Both the position numbers and the translations under genes were made by a program. The notes beneath the pieces were generated by a model. That model was not told the DNA's origin. It saw only the letters and a list, made by a program, of their open reading frames with translations, and searched no databases. Of a stretch of DNA of 64,000 nt, positions 9,051 to 19,647 are shown in pieces. The stretch covers positions 112,200-176,199 of the forward strand of contig DYMU01000004.1 of assembly GCA_020721445.1 (NCBI GenBank), read 5' to 3'. Every line of letters starts with the position of its first letter. Within the stretch, counting starts at the first letter, position 1. This DNA comes from Gemmobacter nectariphilus (GTDB lineage Bacteria > Pseudomonadota > Alphaproteobacteria > Rhodobacterales > Rhodobacteraceae).

Positions 9051-9207
9051 GTTCACCTCATGCCCCGTGGTTAAATCACCGCAGTGGCTTGCGCAACCTG
9101 TGCAGAAATCGCACGTAGGTGATTAAAAAATGTGCAATGCATGTTTTTACGTCATTTCCATGAGGGCCAGATTTGTTATCCTTGGGTCCGGGGCTTACTT
9201 GTTAGCT

Positions 9208-10221
9208 GTGCGCATAAGGATTGGGCAATTGGCCATTTCGCTCGACTCGGTTGTGATTGACCCGCCGGTGCTGCTGGCGCCGCTGGCGGGAATCACCGAT
9301 CTGCCGTTCCGGCAGGTGGTGGCGCGGTTTGGCGCGGGGCTGGTGGTGTCGGAAATGGTGGCCAGCGAAGACATGGTGCGGGCGCAACCGCTGGCCCGGG
9401 CGCGGGCCGAACTTGGCTTTGACGAGGCGGCCACGTCCGTGCAACTGGCGGGCCGCGATCCCTATTGGATGGCCGAGGCCGCGCGCTATGCCGAAGGGCA
9501 GGGCGCGCGGGTGATTGATATCAACATGGGATGCCCGGCCAAGCGGGTGACGGCGGCGGGCGGCAATGGGGCCTGCGGGTCTGCGCTGATGCGAGAGCCT
9601 GATCTGGCGGTGCGGCTGATCGCGGCGGTGGTGGCTGCGGTCAAGGTGCCGGTCACGCTGAAAACCCGGCTGGGCTGGGACCATGACTGCCTGAACGCGG
9701 CCGATCTGGCGCAAAGGGCCGAAGGCGCGGGGGTGCGGATGATCACCATCCATGGCCGCACCCGCAACCAGTTCTACAAGGGCCGCGCCGATTGGGCCGC
9801 CATCCGCGCGGTCAAGCAGGCGGTCAGCATCCCGGTGATCGCCAATGGCGATATCACCTGCCCCCAGACAGCGGCGCAGGCCTTGCGCCAATCGGGGGCC
9901 GATGGGGTGATGGTGGGGCGCGGTGCCCAAGGCGCGCCGTGGCGGCTGGCGCAGATTGCCCATGCGCTTTATGGCACGCCCGCGCCGATGGTGCCCACCG
10001 GAACGGCGCTGGCCGATCTGATCATCGACCATTATCAGGCGCAGCTTTCGTTTTACGGCCGCAAACTGGGGGTCAAGACCGCCCGCAAGCACCTGTCGTG
10101 GTATCTGGAAGAAGCGGGCACCCTGCACCACCGTGCCGCGATCCTGACGTCAGATGATCCGGCGCAGGTGGTGGCACTTTTGCGCGCCAGCTTTGCCCAA
10201 CCCGGAAAGGCCGCCGCATGA
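9208..10221 (+). CDS. dusB: tRNA-dihydrouridine synthase DusB (NifR3)
   Basis: FMN enzyme reducing uridines in the tRNA D-loop. The FMN-barrel start (LLAPLAGITDLPFR) and the catalytic region NMGCPAKRVTAAGGNG with its active-site Cys are present. This is the nifR3 gene at the head of the ntr operon in R. capsulatus. The start is uncertain: GTG 9208 gives 337 aa, the family length, whereas ATG 9130 has a good AGGTGA signal 7 bases upstream but adds 26 residues that do not look conserved. The next gene, ntrB, overlaps it by four bases. Confidence 0.92.
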   Translation: MRIRIGQLAISLDSVVIDPPVLLAPLAGITDLPFRQVVARFGAGLVVSEMVASEDMVRAQPLARARAELGFDEAATSVQLAGRDPYWMAEAARYAEGQGARVIDINMGCPAKRVTAAGGNGACGSALMREPDLAVRLIAAVVAAVKVPVTLKTRLGWDHDCLNAADLAQRAEGAGVRMITIHGRTRNQFYKGRADWAAIRAVKQAVSIPVIANGDITCPQTAAQALRQSGADGVMVGRGAQGAPWRLAQIAHALYGTPAPMVPTGTALADLIIDHYQAQLSFYGRKLGVKTARKHLSWYLEEAGTLHHRAAILTSDDPAQVVALLRASFAQPGKAAA

Positions 10222-11342
10222 CCGCCTATCGCACGCCCTATCCGGTGCCGGGGGTGATCTGGGCCAGCCTGCCGATCCCGGCGCTGCTGATTGGCCATGA
10301 TGGCCGCATCGTCGAGGTCAACCTGGCTGGCGAGACCTTTCTGAACGCCTCGTCGCGCAGCCTGCTGGGCCAGCCTGCGCTGGACCGCCTGTCGATCGAC
10401 GCGCCGATGGAAGAGGCCTTTCTGCGCGCCCGCGAAAACCAGTCGCCGATCTTTTTGAATGATGTCGATGTCACCAACGGCGAACGCGCGCCGGTGCAGT
10501 GCAATATTCAGGTGGCACCGATGCACGACAACGCCAACTATCTGATGCTGCTGATCCACCCGCGCGACATCGCCGACCGTCTGGGCCGGTCCATGAGCGT
10601 GAAGTCGGCGGCGAAATCGGCCATCGGCATGGCCGAAATGCTGGCGCATGAGATCAAGAACCCGCTGGCCGGCATCTCGGGGGCGGCACAACTGATCAGC
10701 ATGAACGCCAATTCCGAAGACCGCGAATTGACCGATCTGATCGTCGAGGAAACCCGGCGCATCGTGAAACTGCTGGAACAGGTCGAACAGTTCGGCAACC
10801 TGCGCGCGCCCGACCGCCGCCCGGTGAACATCCATGACGCGCTGGACCGCGCCCGAAAATCGGCTCTGGTGGGCTTTGCCGCGCATATGCAGATCGTCGA
10901 GGATTACGACCCCTCGCTGCCCTCGACCTATGCCGACCCCGATCAGTTGATGCAGGTCTTCCTGAACCTGATCAAGAATGCCGCCGAGGCCAGCAAGGGC
11001 AGACCTGGCACCATCCGGCTGCGTACGTTTTACGACCTGTCACTGCGCCTGCGGCGCAAGACCGGCACCCCGTCGGTGTTGCCGCTGACGGTTGAAATCA
11101 TCGACGATGGACCCGGCATCCCGCCGGAAATCGCCGCCGATATCTTTGAACCCTTTGTTTCGGGCCGCGAAAACGGCACCGGACTTGGCCTTGCGCTGGT
11201 GTCAAAGATCATTTCCGACCACGAGGGCTGGGTTCAGGTCGACACGGTTCCGGGCCGGACCGTGTTTCGCGTATCGCTTCCCGTGGCCCCCAAGAAGCCC
11301 GAGGCCGCAAAGGCCGAAGCCTTGAACAAGGAGAAAAGCTGA
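10218..11342 (+). CDS. ntrB: nitrogen regulation sensor histidine kinase NtrB
   Basis: A soluble two-component kinase/phosphatase that sets NtrC phosphorylation according to nitrogen status, normally through PII binding. In order: a PAS domain (about 15-125), the H-box with phospho-acceptor His ([15 protein letters not shown], near residue 145), and an HATPase domain with N box (NLIKNAAEA), G1 (DDGPGIP) and G2 (GTGLGLALV). No transmembrane segment is present, in keeping with NtrB. It overlaps dusB (ATGA) and ntrC (TGATG), so the three are translationally coupled. Confidence 0.95.
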   Translation: MTAYRTPYPVPGVIWASLPIPALLIGHDGRIVEVNLAGETFLNASSRSLLGQPALDRLSIDAPMEEAFLRARENQSPIFLNDVDVTNGERAPVQCNIQVAPMHDNANYLMLLIHPRDIADRLGRSMSVKSAAKSAIGMAEMLAHEIKNPLAGISGAAQLISMNANSEDRELTDLIVEETRRIVKLLEQVEQFGNLRAPDRRPVNIHDALDRARKSALVGFAAHMQIVEDYDPSLPSTYADPDQLMQVFLNLIKNAAEASKGRPGTIRLRTFYDLSLRLRRKTGTPSVLPLTVEIIDDGPGIPPEIAADIFEPFVSGRENGTGLGLALVSKIISDHEGWVQVDTVPGRTVFRVSLPVAPKKPEAAKAEALNKEKS

Positions 11343-12709
11343 TGGATGGCACCGTTCTGGTGGCAGATGACGACCGCACGATCCGCACGGTCCTGACGCA
11401 GGCGCTGACCCGCGCCGGCTGCAAGGTGCATGCCACCAGCAGCCTGATGACGCTGATGCGCTGGGTCGAAGAGGGCAAGGGCGATCTGGTAATTTCCGAT
11501 GTCATCATGCCCGATGGCAACGGTCTGGACGCACTGCCGCGCATCGGCAAGATGCGCCCCGGTCTGCCGGTGATCGTGATCTCGGCGCAAAACACCATCA
11601 TGACCGCGATTCAGGCCGCCGAGGCCGAGGCCTATGACTATCTGCCCAAACCGTTTGACCTGCCCGATCTGATGAAACGTTCGGCCCGGGCGCTGGAACA
11701 GAAACGCCGCGCGCCCAAGGTGGCGGTGCAGCCGCTGCGCGAGGCGGGTGATGACCTGCCGCTGGTTGGCCGCACCCCGGCGATGCAGGCGCTGTATCGG
11801 CTGGTGGCGCGGGTAATGAACTCCGATCTTACCGTGCTGATCAATGGCGAGTCCGGCACCGGCAAAAGCCTGATTGCCCGCGCGATCCATGATTTCTCGG
11901 ACCGCCGGACGCTGCCTTTCGTGGTGGCGCAGGCGGGCGATCTGCAAGGGGTGGACGGGCCTTCGGCGCTGATGGCGCGCGCCAAGGGCGGCAGCATCGT
12001 CTTTGACGAGGTGGCCGATTACGACGACGAAACCCAGGCCCGCATCGTGCGGATGCTGGACCTGATGGGTGACGGCGCGCCGCGGGTTATGGCGACCAGC
12101 CAGGTTGATCTTTCGGCGCGGATGGAGGCGGGCGCATTTCGTCAGGATCTGTTCTATCGCCTGTCGGGCGTTGTGCTGCATGTGCCCAGCTTGCGCGAAC
12201 GGGTGGATGACATACCGCTGCTCGCGGATCATTTCCTGACCAAGGGCGAGCGTGATCTGGGCACCATCCGCCGCCTGTCGAACGACGCGCGCGATCTGGT
12301 GCGCGGCTATTCCTGGCCGGGCAACGTGCGGCAGTTGGAAAATGCGCTCAAGCGGCTGATGGTCACCTCGTCCGAGGCCGAAATCAGCCGTGCCGAGGTC
12401 GAATCGGTTCTGGGCAACCAGCCGGTGATGGAACCGCTGAAGGGCGGCGGTGAAAACGAAAAGCTGTCGGCCAGCGTGGCGCGGCATCTGAAGCGCTATT
12501 TTGATCTGCACGGCGGACAATTGCCGCCGGCGGGGGTGTATCAGCGGATTCTGCGCGAAGTGGAAATGCCGCTGATCGAAATTGCGCTGGATGCGACAGC
12601 CGGAAATCAGGCCAAATGTGCCGATCTTTTGGGGATCAACCGCAATACCTTGCGTAAGAAGATTACCGACCTCGATATCCGCGTGACACGGCGGCGCAAA
12701 CTGATGTAA
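11342..12709 (+). CDS. ntrC: nitrogen response regulator NtrC lacking GAFTGA
   Basis: A 455-aa response regulator: receiver domain ([12 protein letters not shown]; phospho-Asp in SDVIMPDG), AAA+ domain with Walker A GESGTGKS and Walker [10 protein letters not shown], and a C-terminal Fis-type HTH. The stretch between the AAA+ start and Walker B is shortened and contains no GAFTGA, the loop that NtrC-class proteins use to engage sigma-54. This matches R. capsulatus NtrC, which is known to activate the housekeeping sigma-70 polymerase. Its ATG shares one base with the ntrB stop. Confidence 0.95.
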   Translation: MDGTVLVADDDRTIRTVLTQALTRAGCKVHATSSLMTLMRWVEEGKGDLVISDVIMPDGNGLDALPRIGKMRPGLPVIVISAQNTIMTAIQAAEAEAYDYLPKPFDLPDLMKRSARALEQKRRAPKVAVQPLREAGDDLPLVGRTPAMQALYRLVARVMNSDLTVLINGESGTGKSLIARAIHDFSDRRTLPFVVAQAGDLQGVDGPSALMARAKGGSIVFDEVADYDDETQARIVRMLDLMGDGAPRVMATSQVDLSARMEAGAFRQDLFYRLSGVVLHVPSLRERVDDIPLLADHFLTKGERDLGTIRRLSNDARDLVRGYSWPGNVRQLENALKRLMVTSSEAEISRAEVESVLGNQPVMEPLKGGGENEKLSASVARHLKRYFDLHGGQLPPAGVYQRILREVEMPLIEIALDATAGNQAKCADLLGINRNTLRKKITDLDIRVTRRRKLM

Positions 12710-12807
12710 AACCGCAACATGGTTTGTGTCGGTTTCGCTTGGGTGCGGAACCGGGGCAGACAGTGGCGCAGGGGTTCGCATCGCGCGCCTGGTTCGGGGG
12801 GTAACGG

Positions 12808-15072
12808 GTGGTTCAGCGCGCTTTGGGGTCCACGACTTGGGATCGGCTGATGCGTTTGCGCCGCGCCCGGCGGGTGCAGACGGTCACGGCCTTTGGTCTG
12901 GTGGTGCTGGGTCCGGTGCTGGCGGCGGCCACCTTCCTGACCTTGGGTCCGTTCAACCAAGGCTCGAACAGCCCGTCGTTGCGGCTGATCCTGCTGGCCG
13001 ATGTGGTTTATATTCTGGTGGTGGCGGCCTTGGTGCTGGCGCGGGTGGCGCGGCTGGTGTCGGACCGGCGCAGCCAATCGGCAGGCTCGCGCCTGCACAT
13101 GCGGCTGTCGGGGGTGTTTGCGCTGGTGGCGCTGGTGCCCACGGTGCTGGTCGCGGTGTTTGCGGTCCTGACGGTGAACATCGGGCTGGAGGGCTGGTTT
13201 TCCGAACGGGTGCGATCGGTTGTCGGCACCTCGCTGTCGGCAGCCGAAGCTTATGAACGCCAAAGCCGTGAGGATCTGCTGGAAGATGCCAATGCCCTTG
13301 CCGCCTATCTGAACGTCGCCAAGCAATCGACGTTTTTCCTGCGCGACGATCAGTTGCGCCCGCTGTTGACCCAAGGCCAGGCGGCCGTGCAGCGCGGCCT
13401 GAAGGAAGCCTTCCTGATCGACGGCAGCGGCACCTTGATGACGCGGGGCGAACGGTCGTATCTGTTCGACTTCGAACAGCCGACGCCGGAGCAGTTGGAC
13501 CTTGCGCGCACCGCCGGTCCGCAGGTGGTGGAAGACTGGGCCAACAACGAATTTCGCGCACTGGTGCACCTTGAGGCGTTTGCCGACCGCTATCTGTTCG
13601 TCAGCCGCGAGGTGGATGGCAACCTGTTGTCGCTGCTGGACGACACCCAGGAAACCGTGCGGCTGTACAACCAGCTTGAGGCCGATCGGGGCCGGGTGCT
13701 GTTCAACTTTGGCCTGATCTATCTTGGCTTTGCCATCATCCTGATTCTGGCCGCAATCTGGCTGGGCCTGTGGTTTGCCGAACGGCTGTCGCGTCCGGTG
13801 GGGCGGCTGGCGGGGGCGGCGCAGCGGGTGGGCGGCGGCGATCTGGATGTGCAGGTGTTGGAAGAACCCGGCGACGATGAAATCGCCATGTTGGGGCGGC
13901 TGTTCAACCAGATGACCCGGCAGCTCAAGGGCCAGCGCGAGGCGCTGATGGACGGCCACCGCCAGACCGAACGGCGGCGGCGGCTGTTCGATTCGGTGCT
14001 GTCGAACGTGACGGCTGGGGTGATCGGGTTGAACCCTGATGGTCAGATCGACTTTGTCAACCGGGCCGGCGAACGCCTGCTGGACATGGCCAATGCTGGA
14101 CATGATCTGCCCTTGGCCGAGGCCGTGCCGGAATTCGCGCCGTTGTTTGACCGGCTGCGCGACGGCAGCGCCCCCGCAATGCAAGAAGAGGTGCGGCTGA
14201 CCCGCAAGGGCAAGCTGGAAAGCCTGCTGGTTCGGATGAGCATGCGGCGCAGCGAATCCGGACGGCTGGAAGGCTATGTGGTGGCGTTTGACGACGTGAC
14301 CGATCTGGTCAGCGCGCAGCGGATGGCGGCCTGGGGCGATGTGGCGCGGCGCATCGCGCATGAGATCAAGAACCCGCTGACGCCGATTGCGCTTTCGGCC
14401 GAACGGATCAAGCGCAAGTTCCGCAGCCAGGTGGCCGAGCCTGCCGATCTGGAGCAATACACCGATGTGATCGTGCGCCAGACCAATGACTTGCGCCGCA
14501 TCGTGGATGAGTTTTCCAAGTTCGCAAGGATGCCCGAACCCGACCGCCGCGAAGCCGATCTGAGCCGGGTGTTGCGCGATGCGGTGACATTGCAGGAAAG
14601 CGGGCAGCCCTTGGTGCGTTTTGTGACCCAGATCCCGGCCGAGGCGGTGATGATGGATATTGACACCACGATGATCAGCCAGGCCTTGACAAACCTGATC
14701 AAGAACGCCGGAGAAGCCATTGAAACCTTGCAGGAAAATGGCGCGCCCGATGGGCATGTGCCGGAAATTCGCATCCAGATGCAGCCCGAAGCCGATGGTG
14801 TTGTCATCCGCATCAGCGACAATGGCATCGGCCTGCCGCCTGACCGCGCGCGGCTGTTTGAACCCTACGTGACCACCCGTGAAAAGGGCACCGGCCTTGG
14901 CCTGCCCATCGTGAAGAAGATTATTGAAGAGCACGGCGGCCAGCTGTTCTTGCTGGATGCTCCGGTTTTTGAAGGCAATGCCCATGCGGGCGCGATGGCA
15001 GAGATTCATCTGCCCCGCCTGTCCCGCAAACGGGCGCGCAACAACATGGCCACGGCGGGCCAGGGAGGCTGA
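12808..15072 (+). CDS. ntrY: membrane sensor histidine kinase NtrY
   Basis: A 754-aa membrane kinase. Hydrophobic helices occur near residues 30-50, 65-85 and 95-120, a periplasmic sensing region follows, and a further span near 300-325 leads into a HAMP domain (RPVGRLAGAAQRV), a PAS domain, the H-box ([14 protein letters not shown]) and an HATPase domain (GTGLGLPIV). NtrY pairs with NtrX and has been linked to nitrogen, redox or envelope sensing in alphaproteobacteria. The start is GTG 12808, preceded by GGGGGG. The stop is one base from the ntrX start. Confidence 0.94.
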   Translation: MVQRALGSTTWDRLMRLRRARRVQTVTAFGLVVLGPVLAAATFLTLGPFNQGSNSPSLRLILLADVVYILVVAALVLARVARLVSDRRSQSAGSRLHMRLSGVFALVALVPTVLVAVFAVLTVNIGLEGWFSERVRSVVGTSLSAAEAYERQSREDLLEDANALAAYLNVAKQSTFFLRDDQLRPLLTQGQAAVQRGLKEAFLIDGSGTLMTRGERSYLFDFEQPTPEQLDLARTAGPQVVEDWANNEFRALVHLEAFADRYLFVSREVDGNLLSLLDDTQETVRLYNQLEADRGRVLFNFGLIYLGFAIILILAAIWLGLWFAERLSRPVGRLAGAAQRVGGGDLDVQVLEEPGDDEIAMLGRLFNQMTRQLKGQREALMDGHRQTERRRRLFDSVLSNVTAGVIGLNPDGQIDFVNRAGERLLDMANAGHDLPLAEAVPEFAPLFDRLRDGSAPAMQEEVRLTRKGKLESLLVRMSMRRSESGRLEGYVVAFDDVTDLVSAQRMAAWGDVARRIAHEIKNPLTPIALSAERIKRKFRSQVAEPADLEQYTDVIVRQTNDLRRIVDEFSKFARMPEPDRREADLSRVLRDAVTLQESGQPLVRFVTQIPAEAVMMDIDTTMISQALTNLIKNAGEAIETLQENGAPDGHVPEIRIQMQPEADGVVIRISDNGIGLPPDRARLFEPYVTTREKGTGLGLPIVKKIIEEHGGQLFLLDAPVFEGNAHAGAMAEIHLPRLSRKRARNNMATAGQGG

Positions 15073-15073
15073 G

Positions 15074-16486
15074 ATGAGTATTTTGATTGTTGACGACGAA
15101 AAAGACATTCGAGAACTGATTGGCGATATCCTCAAGGACGAAGGCTATGCCATTCGCCTGGCAGGCAATTCCGACGATGCCATGGCCGAGATCAATGCCG
15201 ATCCGCCCAGTCTGATGATATTGGACATCTGGCTGAAGGACAGCCGGATGGACGGCATCGACATTCTGAAAACCGTCCGCCGCGACAACCCTGATGTGCC
15301 GGTGGTGATCATCTCGGGGCATGGCAACATTGAAATTGCTGTCGCGGCGATCAAGCAGGGCGCCTATGACTTCATCGAAAAGCCGTTCAATATTGATCAG
15401 TTGATGGTGGTGGTGACCCGCGCGATGGAAACCAGCCGGTTGCGCCGCGAAAACGCCAATCTGCGCCGCCGCGATGTGACCAGCGCCGAAATGCTGGGGT
15501 CCAGCCCCGCGTTCCGCACGTTGAAGGCGCAACTGGACAAGGTGACCAAATCCAACGGCAGGGTGATGCTGACCGGGCCGTCGGGGTCGGGCAAGGAAAT
15601 GGCGGCGCGCTTTATCCATGCCAATTCCAACCGTGCCAACGCGCCTTTTGTCAGCGTCTCTTCGGCCACAGTCGAGCCTGACCGGATGGAAGAGGTGCTG
15701 TTTGGCCGCGAAAGCCATGACCGTGGCGTGGAAAAGGGGCTGCTGGAACAGGCCCATGGCGGCGTGGTCTATTTTGATGAAGTGGCCGACATGCCCTTGG
15801 GCACGCAGTCAAAAATCCTGCGGGTGCTGGTGGAACAACAGTTCAGCCGCTCGGGCGGCACCGACAAGGTGCGCGTTGATCTGCGGGTGATTTCGTCCAC
15901 CACCCGCGATCTGCGCGCCGAGATCAGTGCCGGGCGGTTTCGGCAGGAACTGTATGACCGGCTGAACGTGGTGCCGATCCCGGTGCCCAGCCTTGAGGAA
16001 CGGCGCGAGGACATTCCCGAACTGACCCGGCATTTCATCGAGATGTTCCACCGCACCCAAGGCTTGCCGCTGCGCCAGCTGACGCAAGAGGCCGAGGCGA
16101 TGCTGCAAACCACGCAATGGCCCGGCAACGTGCGCCAGTTGCGCAATGTGATTGAGCGGGTGCTGATCCTGGGCGAACCCTCGGGGGCGATCGAGGCCAG
16201 CGAGTTGCCGGGGCAGGAAACCGTGGTCGAAGGCAATGGCCGGCTGGTGCTGGGCGGTGCCATGGCGACGCTGCCCTTGCGTGAGGCGCGCGAGGTGTTT
16301 GAACGCGAATACCTGCTGACCCAGATCAACCGCTTTGGCGGCAATATCAGCCGCACTGCGAATTTTGTCGGCATGGAACGCAGCGCCCTGCACCGCAAGC
16401 TGAAATCGCTGGGTGTTGTCACTACGTCCAAGTCAGGCGGGCGCTCGGCGCATTTCGATGACGACGACGGTGGCGACGACGAATAA
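15074..16486 (+). CDS. ntrX: response regulator NtrX, GAFTGA-less
   Basis: A 470-aa response regulator with receiver domain (ILIVDDEKDIRELIG; phospho-Asp in LDIWLKDSRMDG), AAA+ module (Walker A-like GPSGSGKEM, Walker B VVYFDEVAD) and a Fis-type HTH with NISRTANFVGMERSALHRKL. The GAFTGA position reads GRESHDRGVEKG, so sigma-54 contact is unlikely; NtrX proteins of Rhodobacter and Brucella are known to be unusual in this way. ATG 15074 is chosen over the track start 14924 because the receiver begins there and GGGAGG lies just upstream. Confidence 0.94.
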   Translation: MSILIVDDEKDIRELIGDILKDEGYAIRLAGNSDDAMAEINADPPSLMILDIWLKDSRMDGIDILKTVRRDNPDVPVVIISGHGNIEIAVAAIKQGAYDFIEKPFNIDQLMVVVTRAMETSRLRRENANLRRRDVTSAEMLGSSPAFRTLKAQLDKVTKSNGRVMLTGPSGSGKEMAARFIHANSNRANAPFVSVSSATVEPDRMEEVLFGRESHDRGVEKGLLEQAHGGVVYFDEVADMPLGTQSKILRVLVEQQFSRSGGTDKVRVDLRVISSTTRDLRAEISAGRFRQELYDRLNVVPIPVPSLEERREDIPELTRHFIEMFHRTQGLPLRQLTQEAEAMLQTTQWPGNVRQLRNVIERVLILGEPSGAIEASELPGQETVVEGNGRLVLGGAMATLPLREAREVFEREYLLTQINRFGGNISRTANFVGMERSALHRKLKSLGVVTTSKSGGRSAHFDDDDGGDDE

Positions 16487-16610
16487 CCGCCCCGGCCCTC
16501 CTGACCTTGCCGACCGGACAGCGCCGCCACATTGACCCGCCCGCCGCCATCTGCGATGCATGGGGCAGCGTTGCGGGGTCTTGTTGCCCTGCGCCACTTT
16601 AGGGGCTGAC

Positions 16611-17987
16611 ATGAAGGTCATCATCTGCGGCGCGGGCCAGGTCGGCTGGCAGATTGCACGCCAGTTGTCCGGTGAACGCAATGACGTGACGGTGGTGGAC
16701 ATGAACCCCGATCTGGTGCGCCGGGCGACCGATACGCTGGATGTGCAAGGCGTGGTCGGCTTTGCCAGCTATCCCGATGTGCTGGAGCGGGCAGGGGCGC
16801 GCGACGCCGACCTGATCATTGCCGCCACACATTCCGACGAGGTCAACATGGTGACCTGTCAGGTGGCGCATTCGGTGTTCTCGATCCCGCGCAAGATTGC
16901 CCGCCTTCGGGCGCAAAGCTATCTGGATGCGATCTATTCCGATCTTTACCGCCGCGACCACTTGCCCATCGACGTGGTGATCTCGCCCGAGCGCGAGGTG
17001 GCCGAGGCGGCGCTGCAACGTCTGGCGGTTCCGGCCACCTTTGACACCGAAAGCTTCATGCTGGGCCGGGCGCAGCTGCTGGGCATGGCGCTGGAAGACG
17101 ATTGCCCGGTTCTGAACACGCCGCTGCGGCAGTTGAACGAGCTGTTTTCCACCCTGCGCGCGATTGTGGTCGGGGTGCGCCGGGAAGGTCGGCTGTTCGC
17201 CCCCGATCCGGGCGATCAACTGTTCGCGGGCGACCAGATCTATGTCTTTTCCCATTCCGAAGACCTGAACCGCACGCTGGAGATCTTTGGCAAGGCCACC
17301 CGCAAGCAAGAGCGTATCGTGATCATCGGCGGCGGTAACGTCGGCCTTGGCGTGGCCCGCGCGCTGGAGGCCCGGACCGACCGGGTGCGCGCCAAGATCA
17401 TCGAAAAATCGCGCGCCGTGGCCGAACGGGCGGCCGACGGTCTGGACCGGACCATCGTTCTGCATGGCGATGGCATGGACATGGACCTGCTGATGGAAGC
17501 CGCGATCGACCGCGCCGATGCGGTGCTGGCGGTGACCGACGACGACAAGACCAACCTGCTGGTGGCGGTGCGGGCCAAGCAGGCCGGGTGCCGGATGTCG
17601 ATCGCGCTGGTCAATGACCCGACGCTGGCACCGCTGATGGCACCTTTGGACATCGACGCCTACATCAACCCGCGCGCCACGACCGTGTCGTCAATCCTGC
17701 GCCATATCCGGCATGGCCGGGTGCGGGCGGTCTATTCCATCGGCGACAGCGAGGCCGAGATGATCGAGGCGCAGATCCTGTCCACCAGCCCGATGGCCGG
17801 CCGGATGATCCGCGAGATCGAGTTTCCCACCGGAGTGCTGGTCGGCGGCGTGATGAAGGGGGACAAGATGGTCAAGCCAACCTCTGACCTGCGGCTGGAA
17901 GCGGGCGATGTGATTGCGATCTTTTCCATGACCTCGGACGTGCGTGAGGTGGAGCGGCTGCTGCAAGTCTCCATCGACTTTTTCTGA
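16611..17987 (+). CDS. trkA: Trk potassium uptake regulatory subunit TrkA
   Basis: A 458-aa peripheral NAD-binding subunit of the Trk potassium transporter. It has two RCK_N-RCK_C repeats, each starting with a Rossmann glycine motif: CGAGQVGWQIA at the N-terminus and IGGGNVGLGVAR near residue 240. It gates the membrane subunit TrkH, which follows with a TGATG overlap. ATG 16611 opens directly into the first Rossmann fold, so the 17 extra track residues are excluded. Its place after ntrYX is conserved in Rhodobacter. Confidence 0.94.
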   Translation: MKVIICGAGQVGWQIARQLSGERNDVTVVDMNPDLVRRATDTLDVQGVVGFASYPDVLERAGARDADLIIAATHSDEVNMVTCQVAHSVFSIPRKIARLRAQSYLDAIYSDLYRRDHLPIDVVISPEREVAEAALQRLAVPATFDTESFMLGRAQLLGMALEDDCPVLNTPLRQLNELFSTLRAIVVGVRREGRLFAPDPGDQLFAGDQIYVFSHSEDLNRTLEIFGKATRKQERIVIIGGGNVGLGVARALEARTDRVRAKIIEKSRAVAERAADGLDRTIVLHGDGMDMDLLMEAAIDRADAVLAVTDDDKTNLLVAVRAKQAGCRMSIALVNDPTLAPLMAPLDIDAYINPRATTVSSILRHIRHGRVRAVYSIGDSEAEMIEAQILSTSPMAGRMIREIEFPTGVLVGGVMKGDKMVKPTSDLRLEAGDVIAIFSMTSDVREVERLLQVSIDFF

Positions 17988-19510
17988 TGCTGCGCGACCG
18001 GATTCTGGCAACGCCGCTGTTGCTGATCCTGGCGGGTCTGGCCGGGGTGGCGATGCTGCTGCCGGCCCTGCATGCCAATCTGACCAACAACCATCCGGTG
18101 GCGCGGGCGTTCTTTTACGCGGCCGTGCTGGTGCTGATCCTGGTCGGCATGGTCGGGATCGCCACCGCGAACTGGCGCCCCGGCAATGTCGCCCGCAGCC
18201 AGCTTGCCTCGCTGGTCGGGGCCTATGCGCTGATGCCGGTGATCTTTGCGCTGCCCTTTGCCCAGGCCGTGCCCGACACCAGCTTTCACAATGCCTGGTT
18301 CGAGATGGTGTCGTGCTTCACCACCACCGGGGCCACGGTGTATGACGCGCCCGGGCGGCTGACGCCGTCGCTGCATCTGTGGCGCGCCACGGTGGGCTGG
18401 CTGGGCGGGCTGTTCATTCTGGTGGCAGCCACGGCGGTGCTGGCGCCGATGAACCTTGGCGGGGTCGAGGTGATGACCGGCAGCGCCCCGGGGCGTGAGA
18501 CCGACGGGATGACCCAGATCAGCCGCGTCGCGGACCCGGCCGAGCGGTTTCTCAGTTTCAGCCTTTTGCTGTTTCCGATCTATGCCGGTCTGACCCTGAT
18601 CCTGTGGGTCGCGCTGATGATCGCGGGCGAGGTGAACATCGTGGCGCTGATCCATGCGATGGGAACGCTGTCCACCTCGGGCATCGGGATGCAGGGCGAT
18701 CTGCGCGGCCTGACCTCGGGGCTGTGGGGCGAGATGCTGATCGCGCTGTTTCTGGTTCTTGCCCTGACGCGGCGCTTTTATCCGGCCACGCAATTCGCCG
18801 CCGTGCAGGGGTCGGTAGCGCGCGACCCTGAACTGCGCCTTGCGCTGATCATCATAATTGGCACGACCCTGATCCTGTTCCTGCGCCACTTTCTGGGGGC
18901 CGTTTCGGTGGATGGCACCAGGGATCTGGCTTCTGCCTTGCGCGCGCTGTGGGGCATCGCCTTCATGTCGATCAGTTTTCTGACCACAACAGGCTACGAA
19001 TCCGGCGAATGGGGGGCGGCGCGCAACTGGTCTGGTCTGGGCAGTCCGGGGTTGGTGCTGATGGGGCTTGCCATCATCGGTGGCGGGGTTGCCACCACGG
19101 CGGGCGGGGTCAAGCTGCTTCGGGTCTATGCGCTTTATCGCCATGGCGAGCGCGAGTTGGAACGGCTGATCCATCCGTCCTCGATCGGGGGGCAGGGTCA
19201 GCAGGCGCGGCGGTTGCGGCGCGAGGGGGCCTATTTTGCCTGGCTGTTCTTCATGCTGTTTGCGCTGTCGATTGCGGTCAGCACGGCGTTTCTGGGCCTG
19301 TTCCAGATCGACTTCGAACCCGCCCTGGTGCTGACGCTGTCGGCGTTGACCACAACCGGCCAGTTGGCAGATCTGGCGGGCGGCACCGCGATCCCCTATG
19401 ACACGCTGGATCCCGTGGCAAAGTCGTTTCTGGCGGTGGTCATGGTGGTCGGGCGGCTGGAGACCCTGGCCATTTTGGCAATTCTGACGCCCTCTGGCTG
19501 GCAGCGCTAA
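17987..19510 (+). CDS. trkH: Trk potassium transporter membrane subunit TrkH/TrkG
   Basis: A 507-aa inner-membrane potassium translocating subunit with about ten hydrophobic segments. The selectivity-loop motifs of the family are visible as repeated TTTG-type sequences ([38 protein letters not shown]) and a TLSTSGIG variant, one per pore repeat. TrkA binds it on the cytoplasmic side. The start overlaps the trkA stop by one base. The family letter (TrkH against TrkG) cannot be decided by eye. Confidence 0.92.
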   Translation: MLRDRILATPLLLILAGLAGVAMLLPALHANLTNNHPVARAFFYAAVLVLILVGMVGIATANWRPGNVARSQLASLVGAYALMPVIFALPFAQAVPDTSFHNAWFEMVSCFTTTGATVYDAPGRLTPSLHLWRATVGWLGGLFILVAATAVLAPMNLGGVEVMTGSAPGRETDGMTQISRVADPAERFLSFSLLLFPIYAGLTLILWVALMIAGEVNIVALIHAMGTLSTSGIGMQGDLRGLTSGLWGEMLIALFLVLALTRRFYPATQFAAVQGSVARDPELRLALIIIIGTTLILFLRHFLGAVSVDGTRDLASALRALWGIAFMSISFLTTTGYESGEWGAARNWSGLGSPGLVLMGLAIIGGGVATTAGGVKLLRVYALYRHGERELERLIHPSSIGGQGQQARRLRREGAYFAWLFFMLFALSIAVSTAFLGLFQIDFEPALVLTLSALTTTGQLADLAGGTAIPYDTLDPVAKSFLAVVMVVGRLETLAILAILTPSGWQR

Positions 19511-19647
19511 GGCGCGCATTCGATAAAGGACTGATTTTTGGGCTGGAATCTGACGGATTACGGCCCCATACTGTGCGGCAATGCGCCACCGGCAGCCGTA
19601 TAAGCCGTGGGACAGGGGTGAAACGCGCAAGAACAAAGGCATTATCA

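Noticed and set aside
9130-9207. N-terminal extension of DusB from ATG 9130
   Set aside because: It has a good ribosome-binding sequence, but the 26 extra residues are not family-like; kept as an alternative start in the dusB entry.
12607-15135. 842-aa minus-strand ORF opposite ntrY
   Set aside because: It is antisense to a gene with clear kinase motifs, rich in His, Gln, Arg and Pro as expected of GC-rich shadow frames, and has no recognisable domain.
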